The position numbers and the translations under genes were made by a program. This document shows positions 1 to 11,339 of a stretch of DNA of 64,000 nucleotides, in pieces (the stretch's first letter is position 1; each line of letters starts with the position of its first letter). The notes beneath the pieces were generated by a model. It saw nothing but the letters and a program-made list of their open reading frames with translations. It had not been told where the DNA came from and did no database searches. The stretch spans positions 218,580,746 through 218,644,745 of the forward strand of contig CM073590.1 in assembly GCA_037074705.1 (NCBI GenBank), given 5' to 3'. Origin of the DNA: Zhengitettix transpicula (taxonomy: Eukaryota > Arthropoda > Insecta > Orthoptera > Tetrigidae).

Positions 1-155
1 CGCCCATACGATAGTGACTGAGTAGTTTGCTGTGACGACAACCAGATTAGGAGGCAGATGGCCGACTGTTCCAATGGACAACTCTTACCGTATGCTCAAG
101 GACTGCGACCCCGGGACACACAACTCTCAAAACAGGCCGAGGTGCCTCGCCCATC
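1..155 (-). repeat. R490 retroposon fragment, cut by window edge
   Basis: This stretch aligns to the 5' half of the R490 family, seen complete at 22,727-23,220 and 23,361-23,850, in minus orientation. Shared blocks include GGAGGCAG.TGGCCGACT, a CAACTCTT.CCGTATGC block and the GAGGTGCCTCG block. It is clearly diverged from the 22-kb copies, so it is an older insertion. Any apparent reading frame here comes from the repeat. A further scrap of the same block (AGGAGGCAGTTGGCCGACTA) sits at 483-502. Confidence 0.75.
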
Positions 156-1898
156 TATGTATTCAGATTAAATTCTCTATATTTTTATACACATCCATGA
201 TAAGGTTTTTAGCGATATCATAATGCCATTCACTGTCTTGACTTAAACTTTTCTGATGTTCCAAAATTTATTATAGTTTCCTTATAACAAACCAATCGGT
301 TGAACCGATTTCAATGAAACTATGCATAAATGTTATATATATTTTTTTTAGCAATATCAAACCATATCCCGCTATATCTAGACTGAACGTTCTATAGTCT
401 GATGTTAACTGCTTGTGCATGAATTTTCTTATTTTTTTGAATAAGTGGTGAACGAATTTTTCTAAATCCATAATAATAGTTTAGGAGGCAGTTGGCCGAC
501 TAGGTTAATTGAGATTAATGAAAGTAAGAATGGAAAAATGACAGAAAGAGACGTGTAAAAATTACACTATTTGTACATGTTTTGTACAGATTACTCATGA
601 AGGTGATACAGAAAAATACATGATTAAAAGGAAGAAATTCGACGTTACATTGCCCCTGCATTAAATCAGTTTGTCGTACAGTCATCGATCGCAATGTCTA
701 ACGAATCCTCGGCGTATTCTATTGATGTAAATCGTGATTTATTTAATCTGGTCCAGTTTTTGACGATTAAATTTCTCGTGAGATCTGTTCCAATCGTCTC
801 TCGCATCCTACTTCCGCAGGTCGTTAGACATTTTGGATTTTGCGCAGTTTCCGGTTCAAATTATCAAAGTGTCAACAGAGATACTACATATTGGTCAAAC
901 ACATGCATATTAAATTGTAATGAAAAATTCGAGTTGACCACTATTGGAATTTATCCAGACTTACTACATGGGAAATTAATTCTCTTATCGATTCAAGGTA
1001 TTAGATTTTTTTTTCATTTAGCCATGATGACTTCTTTAAAAATAATTAGAAAATTTAATACACTAATTTATTCCAGGTTGGAGTGACATTAAAACAAAAA
1101 TAAACGTAACAGTTGTCACCTGATAGAATGGGTGTTGTCTATTGGGTAAACATGATGCTTCCAGTTGCTAAATTTAAGTTCTATAAAGCCAAATTGAATT
1201 AAACAACGATTTCATTGATTTACTCGTCGACTGTTGGATTATAAAACGGTGAATTTAATTCAAAGAAATTTGAAGTGCCTGATTTATAAAATTACGGATT
1301 TAAATATTGCAATGATTAAATACCCTGAAAGTGTTAAATTTTATATTATTCAGTCTGGGCCGTAGTTATCTCCTTGATAAACATAATATTTCTGTGACGA
1401 AGAAGTATTATATTTGTTTTGTATCGTTATCGGCGTGCCATAAAATTTTAATTTCCATTACAATAGCAAATAAGGAAAATTATTTGACTGAGGATGTCGT
1501 TTATATATATTAATATATTTAATTTTCGTTTGCAGAAAAGGAGAAACATGATATATTTTTAATTTGATGAAAGGAGTTGTTTAGCGGTTTATCAAAGCAG
1601 ATATTATATTGACTGTGGGAGTTGTTTCAACTATTAAAAATGTCAGTAAACAGGTTATAAGCAATTTTTTAATTATTAAAATTTAAAGTATTATTAAGAA
1701 GGTCGTTTTAAAGCTCATTATTTCTCATCATAGTCTATTTTTGTTTGCTTATTCTCACACATGCCCCTAACCTTTTCCTAGTTAGAATATTTCACCACCG
1801 TGCCTGAGGAATTCTGGTGGAGTGAGAAGCCAATCTCAGAAGCACGCGTTGTTTAATTTCCCACGTGGAACTGGCTGCCGGGAGGGAACATTGCTCAC
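156..1898. other. Intron 3' of the Lmx1 LIM exon; no gene seen
   Basis: This AT-rich stretch lies downstream of the minus-strand LIM exon and should be its following intron. An open frame of 130 codons at 694-1086 (+) has no motif I recognise and no codon bias distinguishing it from its surroundings, so I do not call it a gene. No splice-flanked coding block for the second LIM domain is visible, so the next exon is probably left of the window. Confidence 0.5.
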
Positions 1899-2113
1899 CT
1901 GTCGTAGTCGATCCTGCAGTAGAGCTTGTGGTCGCGGGTGAAGCAGGTGTGGGCGAGGCGAGCGCCGCAGACGCAGCACTGGAGGCATCGCTCGTGGTAC
2001 GAGGTGTCGGCCACGCGCATGATGTAGCGATCGCAGATGGGGCGGCGGCACAGCCCACACAGCGCGGCCAGCTTCTCCGCCATGCCTGCCGCCCCCGACA
2101 GCAGTGCCCCAGC
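1899..2113 (-). CDS. Lmx1: Lmx1-type LIM-homeodomain gene, exon encoding LIM domain 1
   Basis: Internal exon of a LIM-homeodomain transcription factor, a nuclear DNA-binding regulator of cell fate. The 71 codons plus 2 nt hold one complete LIM domain. Zinc ligands are C19, C22, H40, C43 and then C46, C49, C66, D69, with spacings C-x2-C-x17-H-x2-C-x2-C-x2-C-x16-C-x2-D. The blocks CRRPICDRYIMRV and HKLYCRIDYD match the Lmx1a/Lmx1b first LIM domain far better than Lhx1, Lhx3 or apterous types. A consensus donor (AG|GTGAGC) follows the split final codon at 1898-1893. The best acceptor is GGCAG at 2118-2114; an alternative TTGCAG lies about 17 bp further upstream. The exon is GC- and CpG-rich in an AT-rich background. 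M11, just before the LIM domain, could be the start if the upstream exon is non-coding. The second LIM domain and homeodomain are not in view. Confidence 0.88.
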
Positions 2114-4624
2114 CTGCCAACACATCATCACTGCAATATTTTTTTTTTCCTTTAAGGCAAATATACGTTCAAAAAGTACTAAACACTGGCTCCGAAATTG
2201 TTGACCACGAAATAAATGTACTGTATTAACCATATCACCTTCAATATAACGTCATTGACCCATGTAAACATGAGCCGCGGCGATAACTAATTTTGTTCAG
2301 CTCGGTATCCGTTGCGCGCACACAATTTTGGAGTTGTCAATAGATTATCCTGTGTTGATATCTCATCGTTTCCCGGATATTTATTTATCCCAGTATTATA
2401 TTTCACCGGAAAAAGAATTAGACACGCATCTAATTGACCTCTATTCACTCCACTGCTTACCGACGGGTTCCTGAAAACGTCACTCGACGGGCATCATGAA
2501 TGTCATTGTTGATCTCAGTGAACCCAAAATATTTGGATTCGTCACCAATATTTTTCATATTCGAAATTATATATCGACAAGTCATTTTCGCAAATAATAA
2601 TAAACTTCACTTCCGTAACACCATCACCGGTAGGAATGTTTTAGTCCTGGGAGTTTTTCTAGATATAAGTTATATGTGTAAGTTGGGATCAAATTTCTCT
2701 GTGCGTTTATGACAGTTGAGTGGGGCATGATATGAAAACAATTAATAGATTTGTTTTTAGGACATTCATAGCGAGGAAAGGCTAAATTTCGAGTGGGGAG
2801 TAATTTGATGAAACTAAAGTATCGGTCAGATAGAATGAATGTAACACTTTATTTTTCGTCTGTTTTTTAACAATTAGATGCATATAACGACCATTAAGAG
2901 ACCCTTAGAAGTTTTGGTAATTAACCAAAAAATTAAGGATAAAATTATTAATGTATCAGAAACCACCTGAAAAGGGTACAAATATCTACAGAATCGTTGT
3001 TGTGTCGTTAATGATTAATTTTATGATTATAAATAGTAAAAAAATATATATAGGTACATAACTCTTAAACGAAGAAATGAACTGACGTGTCAATGCAGGA
3101 CCATTCTATAAATAGGTTAATTTGCAGAACATGTTCGCAACCAGTAAGGTGTTTTTCAAATCTGAATTTCAGAAATGCAGAAATTAGAAAATTTAAACAA
3201 AATAAGCCGGAAAAGGGATCGGTTTAAGAGCCTTGATGCGTCGTAAATTACTCTGAAAGCCCTTTTTTGGGACCGGAAACCATAATTTTAGACCCAAAAA
3301 GCCATCGTTTTCGAGATAAACCTATCATTTCAAGCATTATATTTTAGCTACCCAAAAATTAACTGTATAAATGGGAAATAAATATTGTACTTTGTAAAGT
3401 AGAATATAAGGAATGTTGACAGACTTATATTGGACAAACCGAACGTTATTTACAATCCAGGATTCAAGAACGTATTGACAATCTCAAACTCACTGAATGA
3501 AGTTTATCAACTTATTTTGTAATACATTTGGTTATTAGGCTGCTATGTATGCTTGTTATTTTTTTTTGTTATGTATTTATGTTACGGGTCCTGTTTATAT
3601 GTTTCAACATTAATAAAAGTAGAAAAATAAGACTTGAACTTGAAATAATTCTGACAGTTTCCTCATGTAGGGTGGTAACAATAGAACTTACATATCAAAA
3701 AATAATATACCTCTATTCAAAAATATTTATTAAGTAGTTGATTGATTAAAATTATTGAGACTTATAAATTTGGACGAATTGTTTGCACAGCCATTTAAGA
3801 TAAGTCGGATATTAAGAAATTTTGGCTCATTGTAATTGAATATGAAAATTTTATTTCTAAGACAATGTAGTCTTCCACGTCTTTCGTTTCCCTTCCCATG
3901 ATCTTCATTGATCGGCAATATCTTTCTTACGTCACTTGATAAGGAAGTTAAGCACTATTACCAACGGAATAAAGGGAACAATGAAGGTGAAATAAAATTG
4001 ATTTGTGATCCACTGCAATTTGAAAATGTTTTCCTGATCACGTATGTTCCGACGGCGCGGACTGTACCGGAAACTTAGACAACACCAGCAGACAAGCCAC
4101 AACACCTCAAGAGGACGTTAACACAAACACCCGGTCGAGATGCAGTAGTTGGCCTCGGAAGTCTGGTTTTGGAATAATATCATGAGCATATCAAGTTGAT
4201 CAACAAATAAGTGCCGTAATTCACTTTTATTTTACATATTTTTCTGCAGTCCACCAACAAAACATTTTGAATTGTATATTTGTGATGCCAGGGTACAATA
4301 ATCACAAAATTTTAAGATCACCAACCAATTTGTCACCTACCTACAATTTACAAAATTGTTAACATATAAATTTCCTAAACAGACTATAGATAACTTACAT
4401 TTTACTAATTGATTGTCCCTTGTGTCAAAGTTTAATCGTAATCAGAACGTGGTGCAATAATACACTCATCATTTATCTCCGTATTGAATCCAAAAATATT
4501 TACAGTTCCCTTAATAACTTCTTACTTTGGGTGGTTTTAAAGATGTTTCGTTGGATTTACTATGGGTTCTAAGTTTGCAATCCTTTTACTTTTATCGTAA
4601 GGCCAGGGCCATTATTTAATACCC
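2114..4624. other. Upstream intron or 5' flank of Lmx1; no gene seen
   Basis: Mostly AT-rich DNA without a supportable gene. The first 400 bases beside the exon (2,240-2,500) are richer in GC and hold several TAAT/GATTA homeodomain-type cores, so they could be exon-proximal regulatory sequence. A GC-richer patch at 4,040-4,180 has no recognised content. Short open frames here look random. Confidence 0.45.
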
Positions 4625-4976
4625 TCTATATAATAAAAAAGGATGTACATATGTCTGTATGTATGTACGATGATCTCTATACAGATCTAAACACGTGGGA
4701 AGATTGCAACAAAACTATTTTAAAAAACACGTGGAACAATACTGTGGTCTGAGAAACCCCTAGCATAGTTGTACAGAATTGTAGTTTAAATAATTATCGA
4801 ATACGAGTTAGATAATACTGCGCGCGCAGAGATCGTGACGTAACAGCACACGTTCCTGCCCTGGAGAGACGTTACTGCTCAATCAAAAAAGTTCGTCTTA
4901 ATTAATGAAATAAAAAAAGTAATATTTTGATCGAATGAAAAGTATGTTTATATCAAGGTTTAATATTGTAAATATA

Positions 4977-5002
4977 CCACTGTGTTCAAAAAGTAAGGTG
5001 AA
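4977..5002 (+). repeat. mariner left terminal inverted repeat
   Basis: Begins CCACTGTGTTC and continues into AAAAAGTAAGGTGAA. It pairs with the right repeat apart from three differences near positions 8-10. Confidence 0.93.
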
Positions 5003-5144
5003 ATTGTTATTTAAAACTCCAGGGTATTATGAAAGCAGGTAATTTTTTTTCCTAGGTTGGTAGGACTGTCTATAATATTTTACAAGCGTCTGTTTATTAA
5101 AATGTTTAATCATCACCGAAAAAGTGAATTTTTCGATTTTTGCA

Positions 5145-6194
5145 ATGGGTGATTTTGTTGAGCAAAGAACTTGCATCTAATTTTGTTTGCGGACACGTTG
5201 AAAATGTTGCGGAAGGCCTTTGGTGATCAAACTATGGCACAAAAAAAACGTTTATAAGTGGTACAACGAGTTCAAAGAGGGCCGAGACCGCGTTAAAGAC
5301 GAACCGCGCTCTGGACGACCATCAACGTCTACCGACGAGGGCCACGTCCAAAAAATCAAAGATTTGGTGCTTGAAAATCGTCAATGGACAATTAGAGATC
5401 TCGCTGATAGTGTTGGAATATCATTTGGCTCAGCCCAAACCATTTTGAAGAATGTTTTGTGTCTCAGACGCGTCAAGTCTCGATTGGTGCCAAAATCGCT
5501 CAATTTTTTGGGGAAAAAAAAAGCGTCTCGTTGATGTGTGTGAAACTTTGCTGTCTGACTATCAGGACCACTTGAAATGCGTCATTACTGGAGACGAGAC
5601 TTGGATTTGCGTATACGACCCTGAAACTACCGACCAATCCAGCAAATATCGTGCAAAAGGTGAAGGAAGACCGAAAATACTACGGCAAAGTCGATCGAAA
5701 ATCAAGGTCATATTGACAGTTATCTTTGATTATCGTGGTGTGGTGCACTATGAATTCCTTCCGCCGGGCCAAACTGTCAACAAAGAATATTATTTGAGCG
5801 TTATGCGTCGTTTGCGTGAAGCTATTCGTGTGAAACGGCCGGAATTATGGGCGAACAACTCTTGGTTCCTTCATCACGATAATGCACCATGTCATACTGC
5901 ACTGGTTCCTCGCGACTTTTTTGCCAAAAACTCGACTTATATCGTTCCGCAACCACCGTATTCGCCTGATTTGGCTCCGTGCGGCTTCTGGCTATTCAGC
6001 AAACTCAAAAGGCCAATGCGGGGTCGCCGTTTTGACACGATTGAGGAGATAAAAACCGAATCGAAAAAGGTCTTGAAGGCTATACCGGAAAAAGACTATT
6101 CCGACTGTTTCGAGAACTGGAAAAAGCGTTGGAAAAAGTGCGTTTTATCGGACGGGATTACTTTGAAGAGGATGAAATTCATTTGGAAGAATAA
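5145..6194 (+). pseudogene. mariner transposase relic (D,D34D family)
   Basis: Broken transposase gene. The start is the ATG at 5,145 (reads GDFVEQRTCI, then an in-frame TAA). A shift in the A-run near 5,241-5,248 restores the frame that reads FKEGRDRVKDEPRSGRPST and the helix-turn-helix region. A second shift in the A-run near 5,513-5,521 leads to the catalytic part. There the first Asp is in TGDETW (5,593-5,595) and the second in HHDNAPCH (5,878-5,880). The third, expected 35 residues on in YSPDLAPC-D-F, is Gly (GGC at 5,983-5,985). A last shift near 6,150 leads to the family's acidic C-terminus and the TAA at 6,192-6,194. A full family member is about 345-350 residues. With at least three frameshifts, a stop and a lost metal-binding residue, it cannot encode active enzyme. 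Confidence 0.93.
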
Positions 6195-6221
6195 ACAAAG
6201 AAATTATATTTTATTAATAAA

Positions 6222-6247
6222 TTCACCTTACTTTTTGTTGACAGTGG
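6222..6247 (-). repeat. mariner right terminal inverted repeat
   Basis: Reads TTCACCTTACTTTTTG and ends ACAGTGG, immediately followed by TA. It is the inverted partner of 4,977-5,002. Confidence 0.93.
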
Positions 6248-6778
6248 TAAAAGACAATACGAAAGGTTATATGACTCGTGGAACTAATTTTAGTTTTCTT
6301 GAGAAACGCTTTTTAAATAATTTGTATTTTAAATGCAATTACCAGCAGTAATACGATACAAGCAGTAAGCACTGGAGGGGACATAGAAGGTGTATATTTA
6401 AGTATTAGTAAAGAAATACGAAATATGTATGGTTGATTGTAAGATTGATGGTAAGAACAGCATATAACAAAATGTACCATCGTTTACTTCTTTCAGGTAA
6501 CTGGAGTATTCGACCCCATAATGGTACCAGAAGTATTTTTTAAATGAAGAATATTTGACTCGCTTAGGGAATTGGTAGTATTATTAACTCTCTTAAAATA
6601 GTATAATCTTTTCAAGAGTATGTTTGATAATATTTGTTATCGGGAATATTTATGCTTCCCTGATGGGCTATGATGAAATTAGAATTCGATCTTTATACGT
6701 ATATTAAATCATTTCATGACTAATAGATTAATGTGGAATTATAAATAAATACCTGGGCGACGCCGGACAGCCAGCTAG

Positions 6779-7245
6779 TTAATAGATAAATCATTGGACA
6801 AGCTATATAGTGATGTTGTTAATGAAAATTCAGAAATAATTGCTGACTGTATGCTTCTACCAAAGGTGAGATAAATGATAATATAAATTGCACTAAACGT
6901 TAGAGAATTGTTGGTGTCTACGTAGTTGACTCTAAGTCTCACAAAATATCTATGGAGTTAGCGGTGCACAATGTTTTGTAGGTGATACTCATTATAAGTT
7001 GAAAATGGATAAATATATTAATTTTACATATAAAGTTGAGAATATATATATATCGTAAACTTCCTTTGGAATTAAGATGTTCAGCGGATTCCTTGATGAT
7101 ATTTATCTTGAATGTAATTTGAAATAAATTGGCGATCGACCAGCTTTCGATTTACAATAACAGGACAGTTGACTTCTAATACGTTATAATGTCGTAAATG
7201 CTTTCAGGGAGTTGTTATTATTGTTTGTGTTGAGATCTGTAAGCA
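6779..7245. other. AT-rich spacer, nothing recognised
   Basis: No coding block, RNA gene or repeat boundary was found between the Helitron 3' end and the GC-richer segment that follows. Confidence 0.4.
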
Positions 7246-7249
7246 GATT

Positions 7250-7500
7250 TTGCCGACGAACAGAGGGTGGCGAGAGCTCATTGTAAAGCCAGATCTCGCT
7301 ATCCTGTGCGCAAAGTTTAGAGCGTCGCGTTATACCCTTTTCACTTGCGATTTCACGGTATGTGTTGAGTTTATGGGCTATTAGGACTGGGTTAGCAGCG
7401 AGGGTGCAACCCCTCCGCCATCAGCGTAGCATCTTGGCTGAGACCCCACGGGGTTGGGGGTCGTACGAACAATAAAAGCCTTTAAACTCGAAACATCTGA
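7250..7500 (+). other. GC-rich island, probable old retroelement 3' end
   Basis: About 250 bases are markedly GC-richer than both flanks, including the blocks GGGTGCAACCCCTCCGCC and GAGACCCCACGGGGTTGG. An AATAAA polyadenylation-type hexamer follows near 7,470. There is no open frame with recognisable protein similarity. It could be the 3' end of a retroelement or a retrocopy. A regulatory element is the alternative. Confidence 0.3.
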
Positions 7501-8707
7501 GCGCCAATGTGAAATCAATAAGGGCAAATAATAGGGTATTCAAAATCCAAATTTTGCCTACTAAGTTCTCCCTCGAATTCTGTAACCTCTGTTACTCCTT
7601 ATCGTTGCTCCGCGTGGTGTGTTGAGAACAGAATTCCTAATGAAAATCACAAAATCTTACTAAAATTAATTATGTATGTATACTACCAACTGCGATTGGG
7701 ATTTTTCCCGGTGGCAGTCTAAAACAAATATATAAAAAAAGTATTGCAAATAAAACAATTTTGAAATAAGAAGAAAAAGTAATATTAATAAGTCTCAGAA
7801 ATTTGCATCTGCGTGATAGAGGCTTCGATTCTCGATTCTGTTTGGTTTTTCTTTATTACTTCATGAATTAAAATTCACTCAACTTTCTAGATGAACTTAA
7901 GATTAATCAAAATCGATCATAGTTTTCAATTTATTAAATAATACATTAACAATCCGTTAAGAAAAATGATAAAAAAAGCGAGTGCTTATGTAATAATAAA
8001 TGTATACATGCTGTTAATTTTTTTTTAAAAAAAGAAAAGAAACATATTTAATAAATTAATTAAATCAGAACTCACACGATATTTCTTTAAAACTTACACC
8101 TTCATCACATTCAGGAAAAATAAAATGTTGAAGTTATTTCAGGGAAATTACAAAAAAAACTATTAATTTACAAAATTAATTATAAAATTATGGATATAAA
8201 TAAAAATATCAGATTCACACAGTAATTAAATACGTTTATTTAGAAAGATACTTTATTTTAACTTAATTTTATATAATTAACACAAATAAGCGTTATATTT
8301 TTGGACCGCCAATCTTAAAGAGAATTATATAAACTTTACAAATAATATTTCTGTTAGTTATATTTCATAGGTGTTAAGAGGTTAATGTATTATCTGAGAG
8401 TTAATAACCTCGTTTAAATTTCAAAAAATAACTAACAGAAACTGTGAATAATATATTATTTATGAATTTTTATATTAAATTGGCAGCAACTTAAATTGGA
8501 TTAAGTAAGCAATACTCGGTGGCAGTTTAAACCGAATATATTAACAAAAGTATAATAAATAAATAAATAAAACAATTTGGAAAGAAAAATAAAATAAAAA
8601 ATTAATTAATTTTTAGAAATTAGTCCACCCTTGCAAAACTTCACTTCACTCCACTAAAGAATAATATAGACCTAAAGTTATTTAAATTACGTAATAAAAA
8701 ATACACT
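7501..8707. other. AT-rich DNA with a short repeat pair and a hairpin
   Basis: Two diverged copies of a roughly 60-base block sharing CGGTGGCAGT, then CAAATATAT-type sequence, lie at about 7,709-7,770 and 8,517-8,576. A hairpin with perfect 14-bp arms (TTTCTGTTAGTTAT at 8,348-8,361 and its complement at 8,428-8,441) lies between them. The block at 8,517-8,707 follows the stop codon of the LINE fragment on the minus strand and may be its 3' untranslated region. No gene is seen. Confidence 0.45.
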
Positions 8708-9067
8708 TCACTTCACTAATTTATTTATATTATTCTTAAAATTTCTTATTGGAAGATTCTCGTTCAACTCTGCTGTAGATAAATTGTTCCAATCGCTTAT
8801 CGATCTGTTTTGGAATGAGAATTTCCCTACTTCAGTTTTTTGCGGTCTGGTTTTTATTTTAAATTTGTGATCACGTCTGCCAATGTAAGTTGGTTTTTCG
8901 ATCTTATCCCGTATGTATTTCTACGCTTTATTACCTTGTATTATTTAAAAAGTGTGCAAAGTCTATCTTTCTTCCGTCTGGTTTTCAAAGATTCCCAGCC
9001 TAATTTCTCTACCTTCTCTAGCCTGTGACCAGGTCCCCGTATTACAAATTTTGCTGCCCACCTATGA
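8708..9067 (-). pseudogene. LINE reverse transcriptase, C-terminal remnant
   Basis: Minus-strand translation gives the end of a non-LTR retrotransposon ORF2. The first frame reads HRWAAKFVIRG, then KLGWESLKTRRKKDRLC and TLFK followed by a stop. After a frame change near 8,885 it reads GRRDHKFKIKTRPQKTEVG, then KFSFQNRSISDWNNLS, and ends LVK-stop at 8,710-8,708. The 'LGWESL.TRR..DRL...FK' and 'R...DWN.L' patterns are the familiar C-terminal tail of insect LINEs of the Jockey/CR1 group. It has a frameshift and an internal stop, and nothing upstream encodes the palm domain, so it is a 5'-truncated dead copy. Confidence 0.75.
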
Positions 9068-10985
9068 ATAGAATGGAAGCAAAAGTCATTAAACGTTTTT
9101 ACGATACAAAGAACTGAAACACGCTGTAAGAAGCCCTTTAGGCTTCCTTAGACAGTTTCTTGACATTTGATTAAAGAAGTAGAAAATTTATATATTTAGT
9201 GATTAAGAGTTAGTAACGTGTATTAAAAAGGTTACAGTAAATTAATTAAATTTGGTTACTATAATATTAATGAAAAATTTGTCTACAGTTAAGAAGTTTG
9301 TAGAAGTAACGAAGAAAAGGCTGTTAACATACCGCTGGAATTATTTAATGATTAAATAAACATATTCCATTCTTAAATTATACTTCTACTTTGGGTCTTC
9401 TCGTGTACTACGCTGAAGTTCACGTCGCTTGTAACTGAAGTAGTAGGTCGTTATGACTCCTTTACGTAGTACTGTGTTGTTCGATGTTATTTGAGTTTGA
9501 CGTATTAAGTATTAAGTGAAAAATTATGAGGATGATTATTTAATTCTTATTAATAACTTGTAACATTATTTTATTTGTAATACTAATTCTTATATAAATT
9601 ATTATAATATTAATTTAAAATGTATTTTGAGTATTTGTTGTATTCTGCTTCCTCTTTAAATGGAATAAATAAAAGAACTAGCGTTTACTAATCAATGGAA
9701 CAGCCGCATTAAACATAATTGTTACGAATATTAATGGAGTAAGGAGTTAATTACACTGCTTCTAATTATTTGAGTTGCAAAAAGCATTTAAAAGTACAAA
9801 AAATTTTGAAATATAAGACACTGTCATGAAGTTTATAAATTTACTATGTTATTATTGAAAACTATTCGAAATATAATTATAAGTTGTTAAGTATACACTA
9901 GTTAGAAAATACAGTGTGAAAGAGTATTTAAGGCGTTCTAAATTACCAAAATAGATTAGCGAAGAAAATTTTGTTTGAAAAACTATAACAAGGATAATTT
10001 TCTACAATATTTAGAATAAAATAAATTATCCGTTACGAAAATTTGGAACCGTAACCTAAACAGAACTTTTACGATCAACGGAAACTAAATATTGCGTTTC
10101 ACTGTAGAAACTTGAAGGAAACTTTCAGTAAAAGCAGACTTATATAAACATATTGTAACGATTTATGAGGGGGGTGGGTGAAGGGGCTAATAAACCAATT
10201 TCATATCACTGTACACTATATATATGTTCACAAATATATATGTTGACTTGTGATTTAATATGTATTTCATCTTATGCTAATAAATAAAACTAGATTTGTA
10301 ATCCCCCCTCCCTCCGCTCTCTAAATGAACTACTGACGAATGAACTATTTGTGTTAGCTCGTTCAATCACTTAAAGAGAAAAAAAAATTGACTGACGAGT
10401 CTAGACTCTTGCAATACGAAGCCTCCATCTATATACAGGCTATTTGCGGACGTTACTCACCCCCCCCCCCACCTACTTTATCGATCTCCAATTGTTAATG
10501 TCGCGCTTCCGGCTTCTTAGCTAAGGGGCCAGGCCTCTCACTTTCCCTTCAGATATTTCTAAACGAACTACATTTAGTACTTTGGGAATTGTGAGGTTAC
10601 ATTAAATTAGATATGGAGTATTATTGTACTTTCAACTTCAACTTCAGTTCATAATTAGTCGTAATGAATTAATTTCAATTAAATTAGATGTCTCTTATAA
10701 GGTTTTGTAAACGAATTAATTTTACATTTTGCGTATTATTGACTACATAATTATTCACGTTTGCTTCGACCTTCAGCTAAAACATATTTGTCCTAAAAAT
10801 ACATGTGATTTTTTTGAAAATATATTTAATTAGCAATCAGAATCATTTATAAATCTATGAGTTAAATTGCTGACGGCTGCCAGATGTACTGGTAGCAATA
10901 AAATTATCAGGGAGATATACAATGATGTCGTCTGTAGAATTTAAAACATGTTAGAAAAGAAAACAACAACAAAAAAACTACTACT
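9068..10985. other. AT-rich spacer with one weak dispersed repeat
   Basis: No gene is recognised. Near 9,400-9,470 a block containing CTGAAGTAGTA and GTCGTTATGAC resembles 40,120-40,160 (CTGAAGTAGTAATATGTCG), suggesting diverged copies of one repeat. A poly(C) run of about 12 bases lies near 10,460. Confidence 0.4.
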
Positions 10986-10989
10986 TAAA

Positions 10990-11335
10990 TTAATTATTTT
11001 TCAGTCTTTTTCTCATCACTTGTTCTATGAGTTGGTCCAATAACGGGTTAGGCTGGTTGTCAAGTACTGCTTGGTGCTTGATAGCTTTCTTTCGGATGTC
11101 TTGTTGCACCGTAGGAACTTGAAGATCGGTATGTAGCGTGCGGTTGGTTAAATACCATGAAGCGTTAGTAATTTGACGGAGTATTTTGGATTGGCACCTT
11201 TGAATGATTGCAATGTTTGATTTGGATGCACATCCTCATAATTCAAGTCCGTAGGTCCATATTGGTTTGATGACTGCTTTGTGAAATTGGAAACGTTTAA
11301 CACACATTGAGTTTCCTAGAACATCCTTTGCGAAG
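10990..11335 (-). pseudogene. Jockey-like LINE reverse transcriptase, C-terminal remnant
   Basis: The minus-strand frame reads VKRFQFHKAVIKPIWTYGLEL, one stop where the family has Trp (TGA for TGG), then GCASKSNIAIIQRCQSKILR and QITNASWYLTNRTLHTDLQ. It ends at a TAA (10,992-10,990) after PNPLLDQLIEQ. 'AVIKPIWTYG..LWG.AS.SN...IQ..QSK.LR.I..A..Y..N..LH.DL' is the typical end of Jockey-clade ORF2 in insects. The copy is 5'-truncated and carries a nonsense change, so it is inactive. It is a different family from the LINE remnant at 8,708-9,067. Confidence 0.88.
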
Positions 11336-11339
11336 TTGT

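Larger units (their letters stand above)
4977..6247 (+). mobile_element. mariner transposon (1,271 bp), defective
   Basis: A mariner/Tc1 superfamily DNA transposon of normal length. The 26-bp terminal inverted repeats (left 4,977-5,002; right 6,222-6,247) match at 23 of 26 positions and share the core CAAAAAGTAAGGTGAA. The target dinucleotide TA flanks both ends (4,975-4,976 and 6,248-6,249), showing a clean transposition product. It sits inside a Helitron copy, so it arrived after the Helitron. The single transposase relic inside is inactivated. Confidence 0.95.
4625..6778 (+). mobile_element. Non-autonomous Helitron, interrupted by mariner
   Basis: The element starts with TC (TCTATATAATAAAAAAGG) and ends with CCAGCTAG followed by T. 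These are the 5'-TC and CTAG-3' ends typical of Helitrons, without terminal inverted repeats. It aligns with two other copies in the window (26,867-27,602 and 46,202-46,905, reverse) over the blocks for 'acagattgcaacaaaac', 'aaattactgcgc', 'gacgt(c)a' and the terminal 'cgccgg...cccagctag'. It carries no Rep/helicase coding sequence. Removing the mariner plus one TA leaves about 880 bp, near the 736 bp of the uninterrupted copy. GC rises close to the 3' end, as expected for a Helitron terminator hairpin. Confidence 0.75.

Noticed and set aside
694..1086. 130-codon open frame on the plus strand
   Set aside because: No recognisable motif, no splice or promoter context and no compositional difference from the intron around it.
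1792..2155. Alternative open frames overlapping the Lmx1 exon on both strands
   Set aside because: They are side effects of the high GC content of the LIM exon. Only one minus-strand frame has LIM zinc ligands and splice junctions.
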